A stretch of DNA of 64,000 nucleotides from Planobispora rosea (GTDB lineage Bacteria > Actinomycetota > Actinomycetes > Streptosporangiales > Streptosporangiaceae). The notes below the pieces were generated by a model. That model had not been told where the DNA came from and did not search any database. It worked only from the letters and a program-made list of their open reading frames with translations. The stretch is from the NCBI RefSeq assembly GCF_014648175.1, contig NZ_BMQP01000035.1, positions 1 to 64,000 of the forward strand, written 5' to 3'. Each line of letters begins with the position of its first letter. Positions within the stretch are counted from its first letter, which is position 1. Shown in pieces: positions 51,874 to 59,801 of this stretch. The translations under genes and the position numbers were made by a program.

Positions 51874-53027
51874 CCCGCGTCTCGCCGTACGGCGGCGCCT
51901 GCGGTGAGGGGAGCGGGGGAGGGACGGGCGGAGGGGGCGACCAGGACGGGGCGGCGGACGAGGTCGACCGTCACCGGGGTGCCGGGGGCGAGCCGTACCG
52001 CGTCGTGCCCCGGGACGTCGGCGAGGAGCTCCACGTCGCCGAGCCGGATCCGGAGCCGGGCGGAGGAGCCGCGGAACGACGAGGCCACGACGACCGCCCG
52101 GCCACCGGAGCCGGGGGACTCCCGGCCTGCCGCGGCGGGTTCCCGGTCCTCGCCGGCGGAGGGACCGTCGCCGGCCATGGGCGTGACGACCACGGCCTCC
52201 GGCCGTACCAGCACGTCCACCTCCGGCCCCTCCGGGATCGGGCCGTCCACGGGCAGGAGCCGGCCCAGGACCGTGACCCCGCCGCCGGACAGGCGGCCGG
52301 GAAGGTGGTTCATGGCGCCGACGAACTCGGCCACGAACGGCGTCGCGGGCCGGTCGTAGATCTCGGCGGGCGATCCGGCCTGCTCCAGCCGCCCGGCGCG
52401 GAGGACCGCGACCCGGTCGGCGATCGACAGCGCCTCCTCCTGGTCGTGCGTCACGAAGATCGTGGTGATGCCGAGGTCGAGCTGGAGCCGGCGGATCTCC
52501 TCCCGCAGAGTGACGCGGACCTTGGCGTCCAGGGCCGAGAGCGGTTCGTCGAGCAGGAGCACCCGCGGTTCCAGCGCCAGCGCCCGCGCGAGGGCGACGC
52601 GCTGCTGCTGGCCGCCGGAGAGCTCGTGCGGGTAGCGCCCGCCGTGCTCGGGCAGGCCGACCAGCTCCAGCAGCTCGGCCGCGCGGGCGTGCCGCCGGGC
52701 GGCGGGCACCTTGCGCACCCGCAGGCCGAACGCCACGTTGTCGCGGGCGTTCAGGTTGGGGAAGAGCGAGTAGGACTGGAAGACCATGCCCGCGTCCCTG
52801 CGGTTGGCGGGCAGGCGGGTGATGTCCTTGCCGTCGATCAGCACCGCGCCCGCGTCGGGGTGCTCGAAGCCCGCGACGCAGCGCAGCGCCGTGGTCTTGC
52901 CGCAGCCCGACGGGCCGAGCAGCGCCATCAGCTCGCCGGGCTCGACGGCGAGGTCCAGCCCGTCCAGGGCGACCGTGGAGCCGAACACCCGGCGCAGTCC
53001 CCGGAACTCGACGCCGGAGGTCTTCAT
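51870..53027 (-). CDS. ABC importer ATP-binding protein
   Basis: A 385-residue importer ATPase of the PotA/FbpC/PhnT class: Walker A GPSGCGKTTALR (about 37-48), signature LSGGQQQRVALAR, Walker B VLLLDEPLSALDAK, His switch FVTHDQEEAL, and a C-terminal TOBE-like regulatory domain (about 250-370). The start at 53027 (ATG) overlaps the upstream permease stop (TGATG). It powers uptake by the substrate-binding protein and two permeases of the same operon. Confidence 0.93.
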   Translation of the reverse strand: MKTSGVEFRGLRRVFGSTVALDGLDLAVEPGELMALLGPSGCGKTTALRCVAGFEHPDAGAVLIDGKDITRLPANRRDAGMVFQSYSLFPNLNARDNVAFGLRVRKVPAARRHARAAELLELVGLPEHGGRYPHELSGGQQQRVALARALALEPRVLLLDEPLSALDAKVRVTLREEIRRLQLDLGITTIFVTHDQEEALSIADRVAVLRAGRLEQAGSPAEIYDRPATPFVAEFVGAMNHLPGRLSGGGVTVLGRLLPVDGPIPEGPEVDVLVRPEAVVVTPMAGDGPSAGEDREPAAAGRESPGSGGRAVVVASSFRGSSARLRIRLGDVELLADVPGHDAVRLAPGTPVTVDLVRRPVLVAPSARPSPAPLTAGAAVRRDAG

Positions 53028-53908
53028 CACGCGTCCTTTCGCTTGGTTCCCGCGCCGGACAGGACCAGCAGCAGCAACCAGGTGATCAACAGGCTGAGGA
53101 TCGAGACGGCCACCGAGAGCCGGCCGTTCGCCCCGGAGACCGTCACGATCCAGACCGGGAAGGTCTGGTAGCCCAACAGCGCCGCGACGGTGTACTCGCC
53201 GAGCACGAGCGCCAGGGTGAGGAACGAGGCCGAGGCGATGGCCGGGCGCAGGTTGGGGATGATCACTCGGAACATCACGTGCGGCCACGAGGCGCCCAGG
53301 TTGCGGGCGGCCTCCACGAGCGTGCGCACGTCGACGGCGCGCAACCCGGCGTCCAGCGACCGGTGGACGAACGGCAGGGCCAGCACCACGTAGGCCATGA
53401 CGAGCACCACGGGGAACGTCTCGTCCTGGATCGCGATCAACGTCGCCCAGAACGGCGTCGCGGCCAGGTAGTCGGGTCCCCAGCGCAGCACGGTGCTGAT
53501 CCCGGTCACGAAGGTGATCGGCGGGACGACCAGCGGGAGCGTGCAGACCACCTCCAGCACCGGCCGGAGCCGGGGTGCGCCGAGCCGTACGGCGAGCAGC
53601 GCCGGCAGGGTGAGCGCCAGCACCACCGCGATCGTGGCCGCGGCCAGGGCGAGGGAGAGCAGCATGCTCGCCGCGAAGCCCTCGGCGGAGAGGATCTCCG
53701 CGTAGGTGGACAGCGAGAAGCCCTGCTGCTCGCTGTGGACGGTGAACCAGAACGAGGCGCCCATGGGGACCAGGAAGTAGGCCGCCGCGACGATCAGGAC
53801 GACCCCGCGCCAGACACGCCTGCGTGCCGGGCGCCCCGGGCGAGCCGGCGCCCCCGCCGCGGGGGCCTCGCCGGCGTCTCCCGGAAGGATCGGGGTCACC
53901 GCAGCCAT
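53027..53908 (-). CDS. ABC importer permease 2
   Basis: A 293-residue inner-membrane permease with six helices and the binding-protein-dependent EAA loop (VEAARNLGASWPHVMFRVIIPNLRP, about 205-230). A 30-residue proline/alanine-rich N-terminal tail precedes the first helix. It overlaps the first permease gene by 13 bp and the ATPase by 1 bp. Confidence 0.93.
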   Translation of the reverse strand: MAAVTPILPGDAGEAPAAGAPARPGRPARRRVWRGVVLIVAAAYFLVPMGASFWFTVHSEQQGFSLSTYAEILSAEGFAASMLLSLALAAATIAVVLALTLPALLAVRLGAPRLRPVLEVVCTLPLVVPPITFVTGISTVLRWGPDYLAATPFWATLIAIQDETFPVVLVMAYVVLALPFVHRSLDAGLRAVDVRTLVEAARNLGASWPHVMFRVIIPNLRPAIASASFLTLALVLGEYTVAALLGYQTFPVWIVTVSGANGRLSVAVSILSLLITWLLLLVLSGAGTKRKDA

Positions 53909-54834
53909 CGGCCGCTCCTCCTCTGCAGGGGCAGATAGACCGCCATCACGAGCGCCGCCACGATGATCATGTCGAGGCTGAGCGCGAGGGCGATGTTCTC
54001 GTGGCCGATCAGCACGTCACCGGTGAGCGCGTCGGCGATCTGCAGGGTGACCAGGGGGACGGTGCTGCCGACCATGGCCTTGGCGGTGGCGTAGGCGGCG
54101 AAGGCGCCGCCGAACAGCAGCACCGTGCCGCCGAGCAGCGAGGGGGTCAGCACGGGCACGCCGACGTGCCGCCAGTACTGCCAGGCGGTGGCGCCGCTGT
54201 TGCTCGCCGCCTCCCGCCACTGCGCCTTCAGCCCGTCCAGGGCGGGCACCATGACCAGCACCATCAGCGGGACCGAGAAGTACAGGTAGACCACCGCCAG
54301 GCCCCAGAAGGTGTAGAGGCTCCAGCCGTGGGCGTCCAGCCCGAAAGCCTGGGTGAGAACACCCGAGTTGCCCAGTGTGGCGACCCAGGTGAACGCCAGC
54401 GGCACGCCCCCGAAGTTGGCCAGCACGCCCGAGGCGGTCAGCACCGTCTCGCGCAGCGCCCGGAACCGGGAGGTGACCACGGCCTGGGCGAGGAAGGTGC
54501 CCAGCACCGCGCCGAGCAGCGCGACCACGGCGGACAGCTGCACGCTGCTGACCAGGGTGTTCAGATAGGCGCCCTGGAGGCTCCCGGCCACGTTGGCGGT
54601 GCTGAAGGACGAGAGCCGGGTCTCCGGGTCCCGGACGGTGAAGGCGCCCAGCAGCAGCGCGACCGCCGGGATCCCGAACGCGACCGCGGTGAAGGCGAGC
54701 AGGGGGACGGCCGCCGGCCAGCTCCCGGGCCGGTTGCGGCCGCCGCGGACCCGGGCGCGGCGGCCACCGCTCGCAGCGGCCGCGCGCCCGGTCTCCCCGG
54801 TCTCCCCGGGGTCTCCGGTGAGAGAGACCATCAT
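53896..54834 (-). CDS. ABC importer permease 1
   Basis: A 312-residue permease with six or seven helices and an EAA-type loop (REAASNSGATAWQYWRHVGVP). The ATG at 54834 is one of two adjacent ATGs that overlap the binding-protein stop (ATGATGA). A much longer in-frame extension reaching 55935 is the antisense-free shadow of the binding-protein gene and was not used. It pairs with permease 2 to form the channel. Confidence 0.92.
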   Translation of the reverse strand: MMVSLTGDPGETGETGRAAAASGGRRARVRGGRNRPGSWPAAVPLLAFTAVAFGIPAVALLLGAFTVRDPETRLSSFSTANVAGSLQGAYLNTLVSSVQLSAVVALLGAVLGTFLAQAVVTSRFRALRETVLTASGVLANFGGVPLAFTWVATLGNSGVLTQAFGLDAHGWSLYTFWGLAVVYLYFSVPLMVLVMVPALDGLKAQWREAASNSGATAWQYWRHVGVPVLTPSLLGGTVLLFGGAFAAYATAKAMVGSTVPLVTLQIADALTGDVLIGHENIALALSLDMIIVAALVMAVYLPLQRRSGRWLR

Positions 54835-55997
54835 CCGCCGACCGCGGCGCCCCAGCCGGTGGCCAGGACCTCCTTGGCCTTGTTGATCTGGGCCTCCGTC
54901 GGGAAGGCCGGCTCGCCCTCGACCGGGGGCAGGTTGGCCGCGGCGGCCTTGTCCACCGAGCCGTCGGCCTGCATCGCGGGCAGCAGCACCGGGCGGGCGA
55001 AGCCGCCGAGATAGAGGTTCTGGCCCTCGGGGCTGTAGAGGAACTCCTGCCACAGGCGGGCGGCGGCCGGGTGCGGGGCGTCCTTGTTGATCGCCTGGGC
55101 GTAGAGCTGGAAGTACTTGCCGTCGGTCGGGACGACGGTCTTCCAGTCGATGCCCTTGCCGGCCATCACGGGGCCGTAGGCGGCGTTGTTGTAGTCCCAG
55201 TCGATGCTGATCTGGGTCTCGCCCTTCTCGATGGTGGCCGGGGTGGTCTCCACCGGGTTGAAGTTGCCGGCCTCCTTCAGCTTCTTGAAGAAGTCCAGGC
55301 CGGGCTGGATGTCGTCGAAGGAGCCGCCGTTGGCCAGGGCCGCCGCGTAGACGCCGCCGAAGGCCGAGCCGGACTGCGTCGGGTTGCCGTTCAGGGCGAC
55401 CTTGCCCTTGTACTCCGGCTTGAGCAGGTCGGCGAAGGTCTCCGGGCACTCGGTGATCTTCTTGGCGTCGCAGCCGATCGAGATGTAGCCGCCGTAGTCG
55501 TTGGTCCAGAGGCCGTTCGGGTCCTTCTGGTTGGCCGGGATCTTGTCCCAGGTCTGCACCTTGTAGGGAGCGAACAGGCCCTCGGCCGCGCCGCTGATGG
55601 CGAAGGACTGGCCGATGTCGAGCACGTCGGGAGCGCGGTCCTGGCCCTTGCGCGTCTTCACCGCGTTGATCTCGTCGGCGCTGGAGGCGTCGGGGGTCTC
55701 CTCCTCGATCTCGATGCCGTACTTCGCCTTGAAGGTCTCGATGATCTTGCCGTAGTTGGCCCAGTCGTGCGGCAGGGCGATGACGTGGAGCCTGCCCTCC
55801 TTCTTGGCCGCCTCGACGAGCTTGTCCATCCCGCCGAAGTCGGCGGCGGAGGTGGCGGTCCTGGCGTTCACGCCGGGGGCGGAGCCGCTGCCGGCGGTGC
55901 CCTCGGGGGTGTCGGTCTGCGGGGCGGCTCCGCACGCCGCGGTCCCCACCAGGAGAAGAGCGGCCAGGCCGGCGGTACGGATTCGGGAAGCGATCAC
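54831..55997 (-). CDS. ABC importer substrate-binding lipoprotein
   Basis: A 388-residue lipoprotein. The signal peptide ends in a lipobox (LLLVGTAACG, Cys about 22), and the mature protein resembles the PotD/Fbp/phosphonate-binding group (SBP_bac-like fold), with DWANYGKIIETFKAKYGIEI at about 80 and WTNDYGGYISIGCD near the middle. The GTG at 55997 follows GGGAGA; an ATG at 56033 would add 12 residues before the signal peptide. With two permeases, an ATPase and a HAD phosphatase it fits importers of polyamines, iron or 2-aminoethylphosphonate; which of these cannot be settled. Confidence 0.9.
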   Translation of the reverse strand: MIASRIRTAGLAALLLVGTAACGAAPQTDTPEGTAGSGSAPGVNARTATSAADFGGMDKLVEAAKKEGRLHVIALPHDWANYGKIIETFKAKYGIEIEEETPDASSADEINAVKTRKGQDRAPDVLDIGQSFAISGAAEGLFAPYKVQTWDKIPANQKDPNGLWTNDYGGYISIGCDAKKITECPETFADLLKPEYKGKVALNGNPTQSGSAFGGVYAAALANGGSFDDIQPGLDFFKKLKEAGNFNPVETTPATIEKGETQISIDWDYNNAAYGPVMAGKGIDWKTVVPTDGKYFQLYAQAINKDAPHPAAARLWQEFLYSPEGQNLYLGGFARPVLLPAMQADGSVDKAAAANLPPVEGEPAFPTEAQINKAKEVLATGWGAAVGG

Positions 55998-56046
55998 GAT
56001 GTCTCCCAGCGGGGGTGTCGCGCGATATGCCATGAAACTAGGCGAA

Positions 56047-56060
56047 CTTGTCTGAACAAG
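56047..56060. promoter_or_regulatory. CTTGT-N4-ACAAG palindrome before the importer operon
   Basis: A 5-bp inverted repeat, CTTGT-CTGA-ACAAG, lies 50 bp upstream of the substrate-binding gene, in the gap between it and the divergent GntR-type gene. The GntR/HutC protein is the obvious candidate to bind it. A second AT-rich half-palindrome follows at about 56110-56130. Confidence 0.5.
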
Positions 56061-56206
56061 CTAGGCCCGGTGCCCCGGTCTCCGGTTTCCTCCGGATGAA
56101 CGGCCGACGTCCATGTATGGAATGTAAGGACCGCTCCTTCAGCGGTGATCGATCCTTGCCTAGTGTGGAGGCGGAGCCGACAGCCGGTGCGCACAGCGAG
56201 GGAGTT

Positions 56207-56962
56207 ATGGCCGCCCGGTACGCACAGATCGCCGGAGAGCTGCGCGACTCGATCACGCGCGGCGAGTACGCCGTGGGCGCCCAGCTGCCCTCCGAGGCCG
56301 AGCTCGCCGTCCGCTTCGCGGTCTCGCGCGGCACCGTCCGCCAGGCGGTGGCCGTGCTCGGCGCCGAGGGGCTGGTCGGTTCCCGGCAGGGGGCCAGACG
56401 CATCGTGCTCGGGCGCGAGCGCAGTCAGAGCTTCGCCGAACTGCACAGCTTCGCCCAGTGGGCGTGGTCGATGGGCTACGAGGTCGGCGGCCGGGTGCTC
56501 CGGCAGGACCGCCGGGCCGCGGACGCCACGGAGGCCGCCCGGCTGGCCCTGCGCCCCGGTGATCCGGTCCTGTCGGTGCTCCGCCTCCGTTCGCTGGAGG
56601 GCGAGCCGGTGATGCTGGAACGCACGGTCTACGCGGGCTGGATCGCCCCGGCCGTCGAGCGCCTCGACGCCGACTGCGCGTCGGTCACCCGGGCCCTCCG
56701 CGAGAGCGTGGGGCTGGTCTTCGCCTACGGGGAGCACCTCCTGGACGCGATCGCGGCGGGGACCGAGGACGCCCGGCTGCTGGCCGTACGGCGGGGCAGC
56801 CCGTTGTTGCGGCAGCGGAGGGTCACCACCACCCCCGAGGGCCGCCCGGTCGAGTGGTCCGACGACCGCTACCGGGCGGGCAGCGTGGCCTTCGGCGTCC
56901 GAAACTCGGTGGACGCCAACCCTCTCGTCCGGCAGGTGGGGGAGCTGCGCCCGTCCCCGTGA
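56207..56962 (+). CDS. GntR-family (HutC-type) regulator
   Basis: A 251-residue regulator: N-terminal winged helix (IAGELRDSITRGEYAVGAQL then SEAELAVRFAVSRGTVRQAV) and C-terminal UTRA ligand-binding domain (about 85-235, LRLRSLEGEPVMLERTVYAG). HutC-type UTRA domains bind small metabolites of the pathway they control. It is divergent from the ABC importer operon (210 bp apart) and presumably controls it. The ATG at 56207 follows GAGGGAG. Confidence 0.93.
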   Translation: MAARYAQIAGELRDSITRGEYAVGAQLPSEAELAVRFAVSRGTVRQAVAVLGAEGLVGSRQGARRIVLGRERSQSFAELHSFAQWAWSMGYEVGGRVLRQDRRAADATEAARLALRPGDPVLSVLRLRSLEGEPVMLERTVYAGWIAPAVERLDADCASVTRALRESVGLVFAYGEHLLDAIAAGTEDARLLAVRRGSPLLRQRRVTTTPEGRPVEWSDDRYRAGSVAFGVRNSVDANPLVRQVGELRPSP

Positions 56963-57019
56963 GCCGGGGGAGAGCCGTTCCGCGGGCGATCGGACGGGAC
57001 TTGCGCCGACCCCTGGTGA

Positions 57020-57031
57020 GAACGTATGTTC
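57020..57031 (+). promoter_or_regulatory. SOS (LexA) box
   Basis: GAAC-GTAT-GTTC, a perfect inverted repeat followed by GA, matches the actinobacterial LexA box TCGAAC-N4-GTTCGA in all inner positions and one outer half. It lies 6 nt before the ATG of the DUF6504 gene, so induction upon DNA damage is predicted. Confidence 0.75.
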
Positions 57032-57036
57032 GAGAG

Positions 57037-57363
57037 ATGAAGACCCGTCTTCCCCCGGGTGATCGTCCCGAAGCCGCGGGGGGAAGATCCGCCTTGAGCA
57101 GACTCTACGGCGACCCGATCGAGGTCTGGACCCGTGAGGGGGAGCCGATTCAGTTCGTCTGGCAGGACCGGCTCTACGCCGTCCGCCGGGTGGTCGACCA
57201 CTGGGTGGTCGCCCGAGAGTGGTGGAAGACCTCCGAGGACGATCCCGGAGAGCGCCGCTTCTGGCGGGTCGAGGCCAGCCCCGGCCGTCGCCTGGGCACC
57301 TACGAGCTCCGCTTCGACACCGCGGGTGAGGGCTGGCTGCTGATCAGGGCGTGGGAGCGCTGA
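57037..57363 (+). CDS. DUF6504-family protein, SOS-controlled
   Basis: A 108-residue protein of the DUF6504 type (SALSRLYGDPIEVWTREGEP then FVWQDRLYAVRRVVDHWVV). Relatives occur next to error-prone polymerase genes (ImuA/ImuB/DnaE2) in other actinobacteria, to my recollection. Here no polymerase adjoins, but an SOS box sits directly upstream. The ATG at 57037 has no strong ribosome site. A role in DNA damage tolerance is likely but unproven. Confidence 0.8.
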   Translation: MKTRLPPGDRPEAAGGRSALSRLYGDPIEVWTREGEPIQFVWQDRLYAVRRVVDHWVVAREWWKTSEDDPGERRFWRVEASPGRRLGTYELRFDTAGEGWLLIRAWER

Positions 57364-57452
57364 GGCGCGGCACCGCCCGTCCTGATCATCGGCCCGGCCC
57401 GGCCCGCCCGTCAGGACGCGCGGGCCGGGACACGAGGGCCGGGCCGCGCCGG

Positions 57453-58139
57453 TCAGGACGCGGGGGTGCCGATGTTCGGCACGGCCTGCTGGAGGGCGGG
57501 CGCGGCCTTGGCCGGGCGCCGGTGCCGGGCGCCGGACGTCTGGGCCCCGGTGATCTGCTGGACGGTCGCCGCGCACAGCACCGCCGACAGGGCCACGGCG
57601 GCCAGCTCGGCCGGGCCGAGGCCGGTCAGGCCCGTCGCCGCGTGCGAGCTGAACGGCAACCGCACGATCAGGACGATCGCGGCCAGCCAGCTCAGCCACC
57701 AGGCGGCCAGCAGGGCCAGCCAGTGGCTGCGACGGCCCTCGGCCGGCCGGCAGCCCTGCCAGAGGCGGTCCAGCAGCACCGGCGGGGCGGCCAGGTTGAC
57801 CACCGGCACGAACCAGCCGCCCAGCAGCGACCTCACCGACGGGGCGGCGGGGCCGGCTCCCGGGCGCATCCGGACGAGCCAGAGCAGATAGGTGATGATC
57901 ACGGAGATCGTGGCCGCCCCGGCGGACAGGATCAGAAGGGCGAAGACGGTCGCCGCCCCGGCGACGGCACGGGCCCCGGAGGCCTGGGCGTCGGCGTCGA
58001 AGGCTGCGATCTCCAGTGCCAGCCGTGCCCCCCGTACCTGTTCGAACACGACGAGGGCGGCGACGGCGAGCACCTGGACGGCCAGAGCCGCGTAGACCGC
58101 CGAAGCGGATCTCCTGCGTGAGGGCGAGAGCGGGCGCAT
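57453..58139 (-). CDS. DUF4328-family membrane protein
   Basis: A 228-residue membrane protein with four to five helices: about 15-35, 65-90 (FALLILSAGAATISVIITYLL), 108-125, 143-160 and 180-195. The RSLLGGWFVPVVNLAAPPVL block is typical of DUF4328. No catalytic residues are seen. It has no co-transcribed neighbour. Confidence 0.8.
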   Translation of the reverse strand: MRPLSPSRRRSASAVYAALAVQVLAVAALVVFEQVRGARLALEIAAFDADAQASGARAVAGAATVFALLILSAGAATISVIITYLLWLVRMRPGAGPAAPSVRSLLGGWFVPVVNLAAPPVLLDRLWQGCRPAEGRRSHWLALLAAWWLSWLAAIVLIVRLPFSSHAATGLTGLGPAELAAVALSAVLCAATVQQITGAQTSGARHRRPAKAAPALQQAVPNIGTPAS

Positions 58140-58205
58140 GTGAATCTCCCCCCGGCATGCGCTGAAGGACCTGCCCTTCTTCTATCCCTCCGGAGCCTTT
58201 CCCAA

Positions 58206-58859
58206 TCAACTCACCACGCCGGACTCCCAGGCCCAGGCGGCGATCTCCACGCGATTCCTTGCCCCGAGCTTGGCCTGGACGCTGCCGAGGTGCGTCTTGA
58301 CCGTCGAGAGCGAGACGAACAGCTCCGCGGCGACCTCCTGGTTGGTCCGGCCCCGGGCCACCAGCCGGACCACGTCGAGCTCCCGCTCCGTCAGCGGATC
58401 GACGGGCGGCCGGACGGCGCGGCCCGCCGGGGGACGGGCCAGGTGCTCCAGCAGCCGTACGGTCACCGACGGCGAGACCAGCGCGTCCCCGGCCGCCGCC
58501 GCCCGGATCGCCTCGATCAGCAGGGCCGGGCCGCTGTCCTTGAGCAGGAACCCGGTCGCCCCCGAGCGCAGCGCCCCGTAGACGTACTCGTCGAGGTCGA
58601 ACGTGGTGACGATGACCACGCGCATCGGGTCGGCGACCCCGGGCCCGGCGAGGATCCGGGTGGCCTCCAGCCCGTCCAGCCGCGGCATCCGGATGTCGAG
58701 CAGGCACACGTCGGGCCGGAGCCGCCGCGCGTGCTCCACCGCCTCGGCGCCGTCCGCGGCGGTCGCCACGACCTCCATGTCCGGCTGGGCGTCCAGGATC
58801 ATCCGGAAACCGGTCCGGACAAGCTCCTGGTCGTCGGCGATGAGAACCCGAATCGTCAC
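58206..58859 (-). CDS. NarL/FixJ-type response regulator, orphan
   Basis: A 217-residue response regulator: receiver domain with acidic pocket (IADDQE), phospho-acceptor Asp in DVCLLDIRMPRLDG (about 54) and Lys in GFLLKDSGPAL; then a LuxR-type helix-turn-helix (LTERELDVVRLVARGRTNQE). The GTG at 58859 was chosen because a longer form to 59744 is only the antisense of the ABC gene. No histidine kinase is adjacent. It is divergent from the MacB/FtsX-like ABC genes and may control them. Confidence 0.92.
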   Translation of the reverse strand: MTIRVLIADDQELVRTGFRMILDAQPDMEVVATAADGAEAVEHARRLRPDVCLLDIRMPRLDGLEATRILAGPGVADPMRVVIVTTFDLDEYVYGALRSGATGFLLKDSGPALLIEAIRAAAAGDALVSPSVTVRLLEHLARPPAGRAVRPPVDPLTERELDVVRLVARGRTNQEVAAELFVSLSTVKTHLGSVQAKLGARNRVEIAAWAWESGVVS

Positions 58860-58982
58860 GTGATCGATTCTGCCAGCCGCCCGGTGGAGGCAGACCATCG
58901 GCCGTTCGGACGAGACCTCCGGGGGAGGATCGGACGCCCGGCCGATCCGCGGGGGCGCTCCCGGACGGGAGAGTCGTTCACC

Positions 58983-59801
58983 ATGACGGCTGTTGTTCTT
59001 GAGGGATTCGACCTGGTGAAACGGTTCGGCTCGACCGTGGCGCTGGACGGCGTCGGGCTGGCGGTCGGGCGCGGCGAGGCTGTGGCGATCATGGGACCGA
59101 GCGGGTCGGGGAAGTCCACCCTGCTGCACTGTCTGGCGGGGATCACCCGGCCGGACGCGGGTGAGGTGCACCTGCTCGGGCAGCGGGTGGACGCGATGGG
59201 GGAGCGGCAGCGCAGCGCCCTGCGCCGGACCCGGTTCGGGTTCGTGTTCCAGTTCGGCCAGCTCCTGCCCGAGCTCCCGGCCGAGGAGAACGTCGCGCTG
59301 CCCCTCATGCTCGGCGGGACGTCCCGGGCCGAGGCCGTACGGCGGGCGCGGGAGTGGTTCGGCCCGCTCGGGCTGGGCGGCATGGAGGGACGGCGGCCCG
59401 GCGAGCTGTCCGGCGGACAGGCCCAGCGGGTGGCGATCGCCCGCGCGCTGATCACCCGGCCCGCGGTGGTCTTCGCCGACGAGCCGACCGGCGCGCTCGA
59501 CCAGGCCACCGGGCACGACACGATGCGCCTGCTGGTGGAGGCGACCCGGGGCAACGACGCCTCGCTGGTGGTGGTCACCCACGATCCGCAGGTGGCCCGC
59601 TGGTGCGACCGCACGGTAGAGGTGCGCGACGGCCGCATCCTCACCGGCGCGGGCACGGCGGCCGGGCCGTACCCGGGGCATGACGCGCGGGGTTACCCCG
59701 GCCATGATGCCCAGGCTCATCCCGGCCATGACGTGCGGGGACATCCCGGAAACGACGGGCCGGGCTCCCTGACCCGGATCCTGCCCGGGAGGAACGGATG
59801 A
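58983..59801 (+). CDS. ABC ATPase, MacB/LolD type
   Basis: A 272-residue ATPase: Walker A GPSGSGKSTLLH (about 40-51), Q loop VFQFGQLLP, signature LSGGQAQRVAIAR, Walker B VVFADEPTGALDQA, His switch VVVTHDPQVA. After about residue 225 a repetitive tail follows with PGHDAR/PGHDAQ/PGHDVR/PGNDG units. The ATG at 58983 has GGGAGAG upstream. It overlaps the permease by 4 bp (ATGA). MacB/LolD-type ATPases pair with FtsX-fold permeases for lipoprotein, antimicrobial or toxin handling. Confidence 0.92.
   Translation: MTAVVLEGFDLVKRFGSTVALDGVGLAVGRGEAVAIMGPSGSGKSTLLHCLAGITRPDAGEVHLLGQRVDAMGERQRSALRRTRFGFVFQFGQLLPELPAEENVALPLMLGGTSRAEAVRRAREWFGPLGLGGMEGRRPGELSGGQAQRVAIARALITRPAVVFADEPTGALDQATGHDTMRLLVEATRGNDASLVVVTHDPQVARWCDRTVEVRDGRILTGAGTAAGPYPGHDARGYPGHDAQAHPGHDVRGHPGNDGPGSLTRILPGRNG
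59670..59765 (+). repeat. about 24-bp repeats in the ABC ATPase tail
   Basis: Four imperfect repeats of about 24-27 bp encode PGHDARGY, PGHDAQAH, PGHDVRGH and PGNDGPGS in the tail of the ATPase. Such tails are absent from most MacB/LolD ATPases and may be disordered. Confidence 0.7.

Noticed and set aside
54835..55935. N-terminal extension of ABC permease 1 through the binding-protein gene
   Set aside because: Out-of-frame shadow of the lipoprotein gene; the ATGA overlap at 54834 is a normal start.
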